The notes beneath the pieces were generated by a model. The model saw only the letters and a list, made by a program, of their open reading frames with translations. It did not search any database and was not told the DNA's origin. Positions 52,971 to 62,039 of a stretch of 64,000 bases of DNA are shown piece after piece. Origin of the DNA: Rhizobiaceae bacterium (GTDB lineage Bacteria > Pseudomonadota > Alphaproteobacteria > Rhizobiales > Rhizobiaceae); assembly GCA_023953905.1 (NCBI GenBank), contig JAMLJA010000001.1, forward strand, positions 372,001 to 436,000. Reading direction: 5' to 3'. Within the stretch, counting starts at the first letter, position 1, and each line of letters begins with the position of its first letter. Position numbers and translations under genes: made by a program.

Positions 52971-54056
52971 ATGAGCAAGGAACGATGCGCACTCGTTGTC
53001 GGCGCAACAGGCATCGTAGGCGGCAATATCTGCGAACGTCTGCTTGCCGATGGCTGGACGGTCTATGGGCTTGCACGCAGGCCGGAGCGCGCACCTAAGG
53101 GCACCCTCCCCATTGCCGCTGATCTGAATGATCGCGAGGGCATCGCCGGGTCGCTCGCTGGCATCCCCGCCGTTACGCATCTGTTTCAGGCAAGCTGGAC
53201 GCCCGCCGACACAGAGGAGGAAGCCTGTGAAATCAATGCGCGTCAGTTGTCAAACGTGCTGGACGGACTGAAGGCGGCATCTCATCAGCTGACCCGTGTC
53301 GCGCTGGTCACGGGCGTGAAGCATTATCTCGGGCCCTTCAAGGATTTCGGTCGATACCTGCCAGAGACCCCTTTCCTCGAGGACACGCCGAGGCTGCCGA
53401 TCCCGAACTTCTATTACGATCAGGAAGACGTGCTGTTTGAAGCCGCTGCGCGCGACGGCTTTTCCTGGAGCGTCCATCGCCCAAACACCGTCGTCGGCTT
53501 CGCCGTTGGCGCATTGATGAATCAGGGCGTCACGCTGGCCTGCTACGCTGCGATCTGTCGCGAGACCGGACGCCCCTTTGTCTTTACCGGCATTCCGGAA
53601 CAATGGGAAATGCTCACCGAAATCAGCGACGCCCGTCTGGTTGCGCGGCAGGTCGCCTGGGCTGCCACCACACCCGCCGCCCGCAATCAGGCCTACAACA
53701 CTGGCAATGGTGACGTGTTTCGGTGGAAGCATATGTGGCCCACACTCGCCGACCATTTCGGCCTGGAGGCACCCGTCTATGACGGATCTCAGCAAAGCCT
53801 CGAGCAAATGATGGCGGATGCCGGCCCGACATGGCGCGAAATGGCGGCCAAATACGACCTTGTCGAACCCGATCTGTCGCGCCTGGCTACCTGGTGGCAC
53901 GCCGACGCCGATTTTGGCCGCAAGGTCGAATGTATTTCGGACATGACGCGCAGTCGCAAGGCTGGCTTCCTCAACTATCAGTTTTCAACCGATACCTATC
54001 TCGACCTGTTCCGCCGTCTGCAGGCGGAACGCATAATCCCTCATTTCGGCAAGTGA
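52971..54056 (+). CDS. PRISE-type SDR (progesterone 5-beta-reductase/iridoid-synthase-like)
   Basis: The 361-residue extended SDR has VVGATGIVGGNI for NADPH binding, then LVTGVKHYLGPF and, as catalytic Tyr, the FYYDQEDVL segment (Tyr-x-x-x-Asp/Lys shifted), features of PRISE enzymes, which reduce enone groups of small molecules. Bacterial members often sit in sugar operons with unknown role. The ribosome binding site is CGGAGGAA. It starts the operon followed by the split transketolase. Confidence 0.85.
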   Translation: MSKERCALVVGATGIVGGNICERLLADGWTVYGLARRPERAPKGTLPIAADLNDREGIAGSLAGIPAVTHLFQASWTPADTEEEACEINARQLSNVLDGLKAASHQLTRVALVTGVKHYLGPFKDFGRYLPETPFLEDTPRLPIPNFYYDQEDVLFEAAARDGFSWSVHRPNTVVGFAVGALMNQGVTLACYAAICRETGRPFVFTGIPEQWEMLTEISDARLVARQVAWAATTPAARNQAYNTGNGDVFRWKHMWPTLADHFGLEAPVYDGSQQSLEQMMADAGPTWREMAAKYDLVEPDLSRLATWWHADADFGRKVECISDMTRSRKAGFLNYQFSTDTYLDLFRRLQAERIIPHFGK

Positions 54057-54111
54057 CAGACTGCGGGGCCAAGCCTGCTTCGCAACAACATTCATGTAAA
54101 AGGAGAGCGAC

Positions 54112-54993
54112 ATGACATCGCAACCGGTCGCGTCCGCGGCAAGCAACAGCTATGCGCCCGATCAGGATACGATCGAACGCCTGAGGGAGCGCGCGCAGTT
54201 CATCAGGCTCGAAACGATCCGTCTGATCGACATCGCCAAGACCGGCCACTACAGCTCGGTATTTTCGGCGGCTGAGGTCTTTTCGGCTCTTTATTACGAT
54301 GTCATGAAGCTGCGTCAGGGCGAGCCGAGCTGGGACGAGCGCGACCGCTTCACCATCGGCAAGGGCCATGCGGCAGTCGGACTTTTCCCGATTTATGCCG
54401 ATCTGGGCTTCTTCCCGACCGAATGGCTGGACGACTACACCCGTCTCGGCAGTCCGCTCGGCGATCATCCAGACATGCGCAAGGTTCCGGGCGTCGATTT
54501 CTCGTCTGGTTCGATCGGTCACGCTCTTTCCAATGCAATCGGCATGACGGTCGCCCAGCGATGGACCGGCAAGGAATATACCGTCTTCTGCATGATGGGA
54601 GACGGCGAGATGCAGGAGGGCCAGGTCTGGGAGGCCGCCCTGTTCGCTGCGCAGAACAAGCTCGGAAAGCTGATTGCCATCGTCGATCGCAATGGATTCC
54701 AGCTCGACGGCCGCGTTGACGACGTGATGGCGATCGAGCCTCTGGACGAGAAATGGCGCTCCTTCGGCTGGGAGGTCCACACCGTCGACGGACACGATAT
54801 TGCCGCCGTCACCGAAGTCCTGCGCAGACTGCGCGCCGACGACACCCGCACGCGCCCGGCGCTGGTGATCTCCAAGACCCTCAAGGGCAAGGGCGTCAGT
54901 TACATGGAAACCGAACCGGGCTGGCATCTAGGCTGGCTCGATCCCTCAGACGCCGACGAGGCGATCGCGGAAATCAAGTCGAAGGTGATCTGA
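54112..54993 (+). CDS. Transketolase, N-terminal (ThDP-binding) subunit
   Basis: The 293-residue subunit carries the thiamine-diphosphate motif GDGEMQEGQVWEAALFAAQNKLGKLIAIVDRN and the histidine-rich FTIGKGHAA segment. It is half of a split transketolase; the second half follows after one base. Split enzymes of this type occur in sugar and polyol catabolic operons, such as apulose-4-phosphate and sulfo-sugar transketolases. Substrate here unknown. Confidence 0.94.
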   Translation: MTSQPVASAASNSYAPDQDTIERLRERAQFIRLETIRLIDIAKTGHYSSVFSAAEVFSALYYDVMKLRQGEPSWDERDRFTIGKGHAAVGLFPIYADLGFFPTEWLDDYTRLGSPLGDHPDMRKVPGVDFSSGSIGHALSNAIGMTVAQRWTGKEYTVFCMMGDGEMQEGQVWEAALFAAQNKLGKLIAIVDRNGFQLDGRVDDVMAIEPLDEKWRSFGWEVHTVDGHDIAAVTEVLRRLRADDTRTRPALVISKTLKGKGVSYMETEPGWHLGWLDPSDADEAIAEIKSKVI

Positions 54994-54994
54994 G

Positions 54995-55981
54995 ATGAAT
55001 GCGCCAAAATCCCCGAATTCCTGGCAGTATCGCGGCCTGAACAGCGCCAATCCCGGCCTCGATCATCTGTCCAACGGGCTGATCGAACTCGTGCAGGCCG
55101 GGCATAATGTCGTGGCAGGGTCGGCCGATCTGCAGTATTCGAACGGCCTCAACCGTTTCGCTGCAGCCTATCCGGATCGCTACATCTCCTTCGGAATCTC
55201 CGAGCAGAATATGGTGTCGACCGCTGCCGGCATGGCGACGACAGGCGTCATTCCGTTTGTCGCCACCTTCGCCTCCTTCCTTGGTCTGCTTGCCTGCGAG
55301 CAGATACGCATGGACGTTGCCTATGGTGGCCAGCCCGTACGCTTGATCGGACATCATACCGGCATCTCCCTGGGCTTCTACGGCACGTCGCATCATGCGA
55401 CCGAAGACATCGGCACGATGCGCTCGATCGCCGACCTGACGGTCGTGTCACCATCTGACGGGCAGCAGTTGGAAGCCGTCATTCGTGCGTCCGCTGATTG
55501 GGATCAGCCGATATATTTCCGCATCGGACGCGGCCGCGACCCCATCGTCTACGAAGGCGGTACGACCTTTCAGTTCGGCAAGGCGCACGTTCACGGTTTC
55601 GGCGAGGACCTGACGATCATCGCCTGCGGTATCACCGTCCATGCGGCGCTGGAGGCAGCAGCTGCCATGAATGCCGAGGGCCGTTCGGTCGGAGTCATCG
55701 ACATGGCATCCATCAAGCCCATCGACCGGGATGCGATCCTTGAAGCGGCCGACAAGTCGCGCACCCGTAAGCTGATGACGGTTGAGGAGCACAACGTTCT
55801 CGGCGGTCTCGGTGCAGCCGTCGCAGAGGTGCTCACTGATGAAGGCAAGGGCATCAAGTTGAAGCGTCACGGTATCTATGACGAATACAGCTTGATCGCA
55901 CCGCCCACTCATCTTTATGCCCACTACAAGCTGGACGGCGCCGGCATCCGCGAGGTCGCGCAGGATTTCCTGCGGGCCTGA
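54995..55981 (+). CDS. Transketolase, C-terminal (pyrimidine-binding) subunit
   Basis: The 328-residue subunit has the catalytic Glu in GISEQNMVSTAAGMA and the segment FRIGRGRDPIVY, followed by the C-terminal regulatory fold (VEEHNVLGGLG). It completes the enzyme encoded by the preceding gene. Full-length housekeeping transketolases are single chains of about 660 residues, so this pair is a dedicated catabolic form. Confidence 0.94.
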   Translation: MNAPKSPNSWQYRGLNSANPGLDHLSNGLIELVQAGHNVVAGSADLQYSNGLNRFAAAYPDRYISFGISEQNMVSTAAGMATTGVIPFVATFASFLGLLACEQIRMDVAYGGQPVRLIGHHTGISLGFYGTSHHATEDIGTMRSIADLTVVSPSDGQQLEAVIRASADWDQPIYFRIGRGRDPIVYEGGTTFQFGKAHVHGFGEDLTIIACGITVHAALEAAAAMNAEGRSVGVIDMASIKPIDRDAILEAADKSRTRKLMTVEEHNVLGGLGAAVAEVLTDEGKGIKLKRHGIYDEYSLIAPPTHLYAHYKLDGAGIREVAQDFLRA

Positions 55982-56012
55982 CGGTCACCATTGGTTTTCC
56001 GAGGAGAATGAA

Positions 56013-56702
56013 ATGAAGACTGCAATCGTGACCGGCGGCGGGACCGGGATTGGGCTGGCAACATGCCACCGTCTGGCCGCAGCCGGTTATCGAATTGTCG
56101 CGGGCGGCCTCGACAGCGAAGGCGATCTGCCGGACGGTGCCAAGTTCGTCAAAACAGACGTGACCAACGCGGATGATCTCAAGGCCCTCGTTGCCAGCGC
56201 CGATCGCGTGGACGCTTTGGTCAACTGCGCCGGAATTCTGCGGCAGGAGAAGGAATGGGGCCTCGAGGACTTCAAGCTGGTCCTCGACGTCAACCTGACG
56301 GCGAGCCTTGCGGTCGCCAATGTGGCGCGCGAAAAGCTTCGTGCCTCAAGCGGCTCCATCGTCAACATTGCGTCGATGTGGAGCTATTTCGGATCGCCCA
56401 AATCGCCCGCTTATGCGTCTTCAAAGAGCGGCATTGTCGGCTTGACGCGGTCCATGGCCGTGGCATGGGGACCCGAGGGCATCCGCGTCAATGCGGTCGC
56501 GCCCGGCTGGGTCATGACCCGTATGGCGATCGGCGCGAAGAATGACCCAGAACGCGGACCCAGGATCACATCGCGCATTCCGCTGGGGCGCTGGGCCGAG
56601 CCCTCGGACGTGGCGAATGTCATCGCCTTCCTCGTGTCCGAAGATGCAGCCTATGTCCACGGCGTTGTGCTGCCGGTCGACGGCGGCTATTCGATCGCCT
56701 GA
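56013..56702 (+). CDS. Short-chain dehydrogenase/reductase (SDR, classical)
   Basis: This enzyme of about 229 residues has GGGTGIG, VNCAG, IASMWSYFG and the catalytic YASSK. The ATG at 56013 is chosen because of GAGGAGA nine bases upstream; the frame is open earlier. It probably oxidises a sugar or polyol alongside the GldA-like enzyme. It converges with the GntR gene across 41 bases. Confidence 0.9.
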   Translation: MKTAIVTGGGTGIGLATCHRLAAAGYRIVAGGLDSEGDLPDGAKFVKTDVTNADDLKALVASADRVDALVNCAGILRQEKEWGLEDFKLVLDVNLTASLAVANVAREKLRASSGSIVNIASMWSYFGSPKSPAYASSKSGIVGLTRSMAVAWGPEGIRVNAVAPGWVMTRMAIGAKNDPERGPRITSRIPLGRWAEPSDVANVIAFLVSEDAAYVHGVVLPVDGGYSIA

Positions 56703-56743
56703 CTTTCAGCGGCCGAGGCAGGTTGCCGCCCGGCCGCCACTCA

Positions 56744-57436
56744 TCATGCAGGCACGGAGCGCGCGGAGCTGTTTCGGCGCTCATCCTCGTGACGGGTAAT
56801 CAACTCATCACTCCAGGCGATGTCATCCTGCATGGCGCTTCTGGCGGCATTCGGATCGCCGGCCTTGAGCGCTGCGATGAAGCGGAAGTGAAGATGATTG
56901 TCCGCCGTGAGGCGGCGAACCGGCACCTCCTCGTGAAACGTGCGCAGGAACGGCCCCATCAAGGCCCACATGTTCTCGCAGATCGCCTCGACATAGGGCA
57001 TCTCGGCGAATTTCAGGATCAGGAAGTGGAAGTCGCGGTTGCCCTGCGCAGCCTCGCGCGGATTGGATGCGGCAGACTTGATGAATGCGGCATTCTGCGC
57101 CTCAAGTTCATCGATCATGGACGGCGTTGCAATCTGTCCGACACGAAAAGCGGCCATCCCTTCCAGGTCCTTACGGATCGATACGATCTCGCGCAGGTCG
57201 CGACTTGAGGGATTGGGCACAATGACCGATGTCGCGGCCTTGACCTCCAGCGCCTGCTCGCTGGCGAGCCGGAAAATTGCCTCGCGCACTGGCGTGATGG
57301 AGGTACCGTATTGCTCGGCAACACCGCTGATCGTCAGCCGCTCGCCCGGCCGATACTCGCCATCCATCAGCGACAACCGCAGATTGCGGTAGATCTGCTC
57401 GGAAAGGTTTTCCTTCACGACTGTTTTCGGCGGCAT
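56744..57436 (-). CDS. GntR family transcriptional regulator (FCD subfamily)
   Basis: This regulator of about 230 residues has a winged helix (residues 10-70; LTISGVAEQYGTSITPVREAIFRLA) and an FCD domain with metal-ligand histidines (NRDFHFLIL and HLHFRFI). It starts at the ATG at 57436 with GGAGGG ten bases before; a TTG at 57454 is less likely. It lies between the two operons that carry ATGATGCATCAT-type palindromes and is their best candidate repressor. Confidence 0.9.
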   Translation of the reverse strand: MPPKTVVKENLSEQIYRNLRLSLMDGEYRPGERLTISGVAEQYGTSITPVREAIFRLASEQALEVKAATSVIVPNPSSRDLREIVSIRKDLEGMAAFRVGQIATPSMIDELEAQNAAFIKSAASNPREAAQGNRDFHFLILKFAEMPYVEAICENMWALMGPFLRTFHEEVPVRRLTADNHLHFRFIAALKAGDPNAARSAMQDDIAWSDELITRHEDERRNSSARSVPA

Positions 57437-57511
57437 ACCCGTCACACCCTCCAAGCGATGCCATCATAAGCGAAGCACTACGCCAGCGCCAATAGCCCTG
57501 TGAATGCTGCC

Positions 57512-57541
57512 CCGCGCCTTTCCAGGGCATCGGAGGCGCGG
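57512..57541 (-). terminator. Hairpin between the SMP-30 and gntR genes
   Basis: A perfect 8-base stem (CCGCGCCT with AGGCGCGG) and a 14-base loop lie 26 bases after the SMP-30 stop in the direction of transcription. No T-run follows; it may end or slow the ABC transcript before gntR. Confidence 0.4.
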
Positions 57542-57567
57542 TCACGCGCCCCGCGAAGCCCGTTCGA

Positions 57568-58440
57568 TTAGCCGCCGTAGCGGTATTCCGGCAATCCCTT
57601 CACGCCAAGGCCGTCGATGACGAAAAGCGAGCCGGCCAAGGGACCTGTTTCAACGATACCGGGAACTGGCGCGCGCAACATGGAGGTTGCGTAGAGCCGG
57701 TCGAGATTCTCCCCGCCGAACATCACCGATGTGACGCAGACGACGGGCATGTCGATCACCTGCATGCGCTTGCCGGTGGGGTCGAAGCGGTGGATCTTGC
57801 TCTTGTAGACACCCGCGCTCCAGACGCAGCCCTCCGCGTCAACCGTGGCGCCGTCCGGCAGACCATCCTCCGGGCCGAATTCACAGAACTTGCGCTTGTT
57901 AGCGACCGCCCCTGTTTCGATGTCGTAGTCGTAGGCCCAGATGGCGCGGGAACGGCTGTCGGCGAAATAGAATATGCTGTGATCAGGGCTCCAGCACGGA
58001 CCGTTCGACACCGTGATGTTGTCGTCGATCTGGGTCACCTTGTGGTCTGTCCCAAGGCTGTAGATGAGACCAAGCGGTGCTTCCTCGGTGGTGTCCATGC
58101 TGCCCGCCACAAAGCGGCCGCGCTTGTCCACCTTCCCGTCGTTCATGCGAACGCTGGGACCCTTATGCGTGATTCGCTCGATAAGTTCGGTCTTGCCGGT
58201 CTCGAAATCGAACAGATAAAAACCGTCGGCGAGCGAAAGGACTGCCCCACCCTGCTGACGCAATGCGAGCGAACCGATCTTCTGCGGAACCTCCCAGCTT
58301 TCCACGCCGCCGCCATTCTCATCGGCGCGGAAAATGCGGTTGCCATAGCTGTCGATCCAGTAGAGCTTCTTTTCAGACCCCTCCCAGAGCGGTCCCTCGC
58401 CCAGGATGGTCTTGCAGTCGACGATCGCCTTGATCTCCAT
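57568..58440 (-). CDS. SMP-30/gluconolactonase family sugar lactonase
   Basis: This beta-propeller enzyme of about 290 residues has the GEGPLWEG N terminus with the first metal ligand Glu, the CWSPDHSIFYFADS segment and DGLPDGATVDAEGCVW. It opens sugar lactones produced by sugar 1-dehydrogenases. The ATG at 58440 follows AAAGGAAACGTC. It is the last gene of the ABC operon, suggesting that the imported sugar is oxidised to a lactone, perhaps by one of the SDRs. Confidence 0.92.
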   Translation of the reverse strand: MEIKAIVDCKTILGEGPLWEGSEKKLYWIDSYGNRIFRADENGGGVESWEVPQKIGSLALRQQGGAVLSLADGFYLFDFETGKTELIERITHKGPSVRMNDGKVDKRGRFVAGSMDTTEEAPLGLIYSLGTDHKVTQIDDNITVSNGPCWSPDHSIFYFADSRSRAIWAYDYDIETGAVANKRKFCEFGPEDGLPDGATVDAEGCVWSAGVYKSKIHRFDPTGKRMQVIDMPVVCVTSVMFGGENLDRLYATSMLRAPVPGIVETGPLAGSLFVIDGLGVKGLPEYRYGG

Positions 58441-58475
58441 GACGTTTCCTTTTTTCTCTTTGTTTAGCGCGGTGT

Positions 58476-59411
58476 TTAGAGGCCCGGCTGGCTGCGGCGA
58501 TGCGCGCTGACGGCCAGGATCAGCAGCGCACCCTTGATGATCATCTGATAATAGGTGGAGATGTTGAGGAGGTTCAGCCCGTTGCCCAGAAGGGCGAGGA
58601 AAAGAACGCCTGTGACCGGTCCGGTGATCCCGCCAAGTCCTCCCGAAAGCTGCGTGCCGCCCAGCGCCGTGGCTGCAATAGAATCGATTGCAAAGGAACT
58701 GCCGACGAGCGGATCGCCACTCGCAAGGCGTGCCGCCAGATTGAGCCCGCCCAGACATGCGAAGAATGACGACAACAGATAGGCGATGAGGATGACGCGG
58801 TTCGTGTTGACGCCGCCCAGAAGCGCGCTGTCCTGCGAGGCGCCGGTCGCCATGAGATGAAGCCCGAACCTGCTGCGCGAGATGATCGCACCGGCGACGA
58901 TCACGACCACGATCGCGCAGATGACCGGAAGCGGCAATCCGAAGAACACGCTGGACGCATAGGTCGACATCCAGGCTGGCACCTGCCCGCCGGGAATAGG
59001 GCGGACGAACAAAGCGATGCCCTGCACGGCGGTCATGGTGGACAGTGTCATAAGGATCGGGTGCACGCCAAAACGGAGAATCCCGATCGCATTGACGAGG
59101 CCGACGGACAATGCGGCAGCAATCGCCAGCGGCACCGCAAACGGTATGTCATGGCTGACGATCGCCGTTGTCATCGACACCACAGACCCGACCGATAGAT
59201 CGAGACCCGCGGTCAGAATGACCATGACCTGACCAACGGTGACCAGGATCAGGCTCACCTGCTGGTTCAAGATGTTGATCAGGTTCTGGGAAGCCAGTGC
59301 ATAGGGCGAGGAAAAGCCCAGCACGACTGCCAGTATCACGATCAGTACGATCACCGGCAATGCGGAAAGACGGCGCAGCCTGACGGCGGTGGTTGCCTGA
59401 GCGACCTTCAT
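58476..59411 (-). CDS. ABC sugar transporter permease (RbsC family) 1
   Basis: This inner-membrane permease of about 311 residues has eight or more hydrophobic segments and the family motif GGLGGITGPVTGVLFLALLGNGLNLL near the C terminus. Its ATG at 59411 overlaps the ATPase stop by four bases. It pairs with the second permease encoded upstream, giving a heteromeric channel as in some pentose and polyol importers. Confidence 0.92.
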   Translation of the reverse strand: MKVAQATTAVRLRRLSALPVIVLIVILAVVLGFSSPYALASQNLINILNQQVSLILVTVGQVMVILTAGLDLSVGSVVSMTTAIVSHDIPFAVPLAIAAALSVGLVNAIGILRFGVHPILMTLSTMTAVQGIALFVRPIPGGQVPAWMSTYASSVFFGLPLPVICAIVVVIVAGAIISRSRFGLHLMATGASQDSALLGGVNTNRVILIAYLLSSFFACLGGLNLAARLASGDPLVGSSFAIDSIAATALGGTQLSGGLGGITGPVTGVLFLALLGNGLNLLNISTYYQMIIKGALLILAVSAHRRSQPGL

Positions 59412-60895
59412 GCGTGTGCCCCTTCGATGGCTGCAGCCATGATCTTCTCTTCGCTGGACTCGGCCCCACGGAATTCGGCCACTGTGGCGCCGTCGCGCAC
59501 CACGACGATTCGATCGCAAAGGCCAATCAGTTCGGGCAGTTCGCGCGAGGTGACAAGCACGGGCACTCCGCTATCGGCAAGCTCGCGAAGAAGCGCGTAT
59601 ATTTCGGACTTGGCGCCTATGTCGACGCCCCGCGTTGGCTCTTCACAGATCAGAAGCTTCACCCCCCTCACCAGCCATCGCGCAAGCAGAGCCTTCTGCT
59701 GATTCCCGCCAGACAATTCTCCAATGCTCTGTCCGACGCTGCGCAGACGGATGCGCAAACGCTCCACCTGTTCGGCGATCTCGCGCTTTGCGGTCGGCGC
59801 CGCTGCAGCCAGACCCTTTCCCGGCAGTAGCCCCGCCGAGATGTTGCGCGCAACGCTGAGCGACAGGAAAAGGCCCTCTGCCTTGCGATCTTCCGGGATC
59901 AATCCAATCCCGGCGTTGATGCCGCCGGCAGGACCCGAATGATCGAAAGCCTTGCCTTCAAAAAGTATCTCGCCGGAAACCAGCGTGTGGCCTTCATAGA
60001 TCGCGCGCGTGATCTCGATCTGGCCCTGCCCTTCGAGACCAGCGAGACCGACAATCTCTTTGCGCCCGACCGTCAGGTTCACGGGTCCGCTCAAGCCTTC
60101 GACCACGACGTCACGCAGTTCGAGCACGGGCTCGCCGGCAGCATCGGCAGGACGGCGGGGCGGATATAGCTGATCGAGTGAGCGGCCCACCATCGTGGTG
60201 ACCAACTCGTCAGAATTTGTATCCTTCATCATGAAGTGGCCGGCGAACTGACCGTCTTTCAGCACCGTCACCTCGTCGCACAGCTCGAACAATTCCGGCA
60301 GACGATGTGAAATGTAAAGAATGCCCTTGCCTTCGGACTGGAGCCGCCGGATCAGGTCGAACAGTTTTTGGGCTTCACGGTCACCGAGCGCCGCAGTCGG
60401 TTCGTCGAAGACGAATATGCGCGCATCGCGCATCACGCCCTTGGCGATCTCCACCATTTGTTGCTCGGCCACGCGCAGGCTGCCAGTCAGCACTTCTGGA
60501 TCGAGATCCAGGCCCACACCTTCCAGGATGCTGCGGCTTTCTTCGCGCATGCGTGCCCGGTCAATCAGACCAAAGGCGGTTCGGGGTTCGCGGCCGAGAA
60601 ACAGGTTCTCGGCCACGGACAGGTTTGGCAAAAGGATGAACTCCTGGAAGATGGTGGATATGCCTGCTGCCCGCGCCTGTTCAGCCCGGTACCAGTCCAC
60701 ATCCTCGCCTCCGACACGAAGTGTGCCGGAAGTGGGTGAGTAAACCCCCGAGATGATTTTCATCAACGTGGATTTTCCCGCCCCGTTCTCACCCAGCACG
60801 GCATGAACACTGCCGGGCTTCAGCCGCAGCGACACACCGCTCAGAGCCTGCACGGGGCCGAAGGACTTGGTGATATCCTGTGCTTCCAGAAGCAT
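59408..60895 (-). CDS. ABC sugar transporter ATP-binding protein (RbsA/XylG family)
   Basis: The 495-residue protein has two fused ATPase domains. The N-terminal one has Walker A GENGAGKSTLM and Walker B IFVFDEPTAAL; the C-terminal one has the usual altered Walker A (VGLAGLEGQGQIE) and a clear signature LSGGNQQKALLARWL. It energises a monosaccharide importer and lies 15 bases after the binding-protein gene. Confidence 0.95.
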   Translation of the reverse strand: MLLEAQDITKSFGPVQALSGVSLRLKPGSVHAVLGENGAGKSTLMKIISGVYSPTSGTLRVGGEDVDWYRAEQARAAGISTIFQEFILLPNLSVAENLFLGREPRTAFGLIDRARMREESRSILEGVGLDLDPEVLTGSLRVAEQQMVEIAKGVMRDARIFVFDEPTAALGDREAQKLFDLIRRLQSEGKGILYISHRLPELFELCDEVTVLKDGQFAGHFMMKDTNSDELVTTMVGRSLDQLYPPRRPADAAGEPVLELRDVVVEGLSGPVNLTVGRKEIVGLAGLEGQGQIEITRAIYEGHTLVSGEILFEGKAFDHSGPAGGINAGIGLIPEDRKAEGLFLSLSVARNISAGLLPGKGLAAAAPTAKREIAEQVERLRIRLRSVGQSIGELSGGNQQKALLARWLVRGVKLLICEEPTRGVDIGAKSEIYALLRELADSGVPVLVTSRELPELIGLCDRIVVVRDGATVAEFRGAESSEEKIMAAAIEGAHA

Positions 60896-60910
60896 CCCTG
60901 ATGCCTTTGC

Positions 60911-61972
60911 TTACTTGCCGTACATCTCTTTGAGCTTGTCGTCCGGCAGCGTCGAACCGACCCAATAGGAATCGTTCAGATCGGGGCGATAGAACTCGTC
61001 GATCTGATCCTTGGTGATCGGTGCGGGATTGACCAGATTGTCCTTGGCGATCGGCGCGCCTTCAAGAACGCGAAGTGCGGCGATGACGCCCTGCTGGCCA
61101 AACCAGGTCGGGCTGATCGGCGCGACGCTTTCGAGGTTCTTTTCCTTCCAGATGCGCAGGAAGCCGTTATTGGCCTCGCCGGTCATCGGGATCAACGGCA
61201 GGCCATTCTCCTCGGCGACCTCGGCACATGCCTGGGTCATCGCACCACCGGACGACCAGATGCCCTGAACGTCGGGGTGAGCGATCAGCAGCGACTCGCA
61301 AACCTGCTTGCCCTTGTCGTAGGCCCAGTCACCGAAGCCCTCGTCGATCACCTTGATATCGGGATGATCGGCAAACACTTCCTCGACACCGCGCCAACGA
61401 TCATTATCGATCGAATTTCCCGAAATACCGCGGATGGAGATGACATTGCCTTTGCCGCCCAGCGCTTCGGCAAGGTACTTGGCGCCATCGCGACCGAACT
61501 GCGCGTCATCGGCGAGCAGCTTCACGGTGTAGTTCTTCGGAGTGGCGTTTGACGAGAAGATGATGACCGGAATTCCGGCATCATAAGCCTTGTCGAGAGC
61601 GCCGTTGAGCGCGACTTCCGAACCCGGAGCGACGAGGATTGCGTCGACGCCGCGCGTGATCAGGCTCTCGATGTCGGAGACCTGACGGTTCACATCGCCA
61701 CCGGCATCCGAAACGATCATTTCCGAGATTTCGGGATGCAGGGAAGCCTCGTACTTAAGCTCCTCGACCATCTGGACGCGCCATGTGTTGACCACCGAGA
61801 TGTTCGAGAAGCCAAGGACGAACTTTTCCTTCTTGGACGCGGGCACATCGACCATCGGAGATCCGGCGACCGGCGAAAGCGCCGAGTTGAGCTCCGGCAC
61901 TTCGGCAAGCGCCGGCCCAGCGGCGAAAGCCAGCAGCATCGTGCCGGCCAACAGTATCTGTTTCAGTTTCAT
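60911..61972 (-). CDS. ABC sugar transporter substrate-binding protein (RbsB-like, periplasmic-binding family 1/4)
   Basis: This receptor of about 353 residues has a signal peptide (MKLKQILLAGTMLLAFAAGPALA) and the ribose-binding fold: VLGFSNISVVNTWRVQMVEEL at the start and DAILVAPGSEVALNGALDKAYDAGIPVIIF in the hinge region. AGGAGG precedes the ATG at 61972. The ligand should be a monosaccharide or polyol; it is not resolved by sequence. Confidence 0.93.
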   Translation of the reverse strand: MKLKQILLAGTMLLAFAAGPALAEVPELNSALSPVAGSPMVDVPASKKEKFVLGFSNISVVNTWRVQMVEELKYEASLHPEISEMIVSDAGGDVNRQVSDIESLITRGVDAILVAPGSEVALNGALDKAYDAGIPVIIFSSNATPKNYTVKLLADDAQFGRDGAKYLAEALGGKGNVISIRGISGNSIDNDRWRGVEEVFADHPDIKVIDEGFGDWAYDKGKQVCESLLIAHPDVQGIWSSGGAMTQACAEVAEENGLPLIPMTGEANNGFLRIWKEKNLESVAPISPTWFGQQGVIAALRVLEGAPIAKDNLVNPAPITKDQIDEFYRPDLNDSYWVGSTLPDDKLKEMYGK

Positions 61973-62039
61973 GTCATTCCTCCTAGAACTCACGTGCCGA
62001 CTGACACGCATTTCTTCCCCGGGTTGTCCGGAGAAATTC

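Noticed and set aside
57469..57480. ATGCCATCAT-like sequence before gntR as a fourth copy of the palindrome
   Set aside because: It has an extra base at the centre and loses symmetry, so the match is not convincing.
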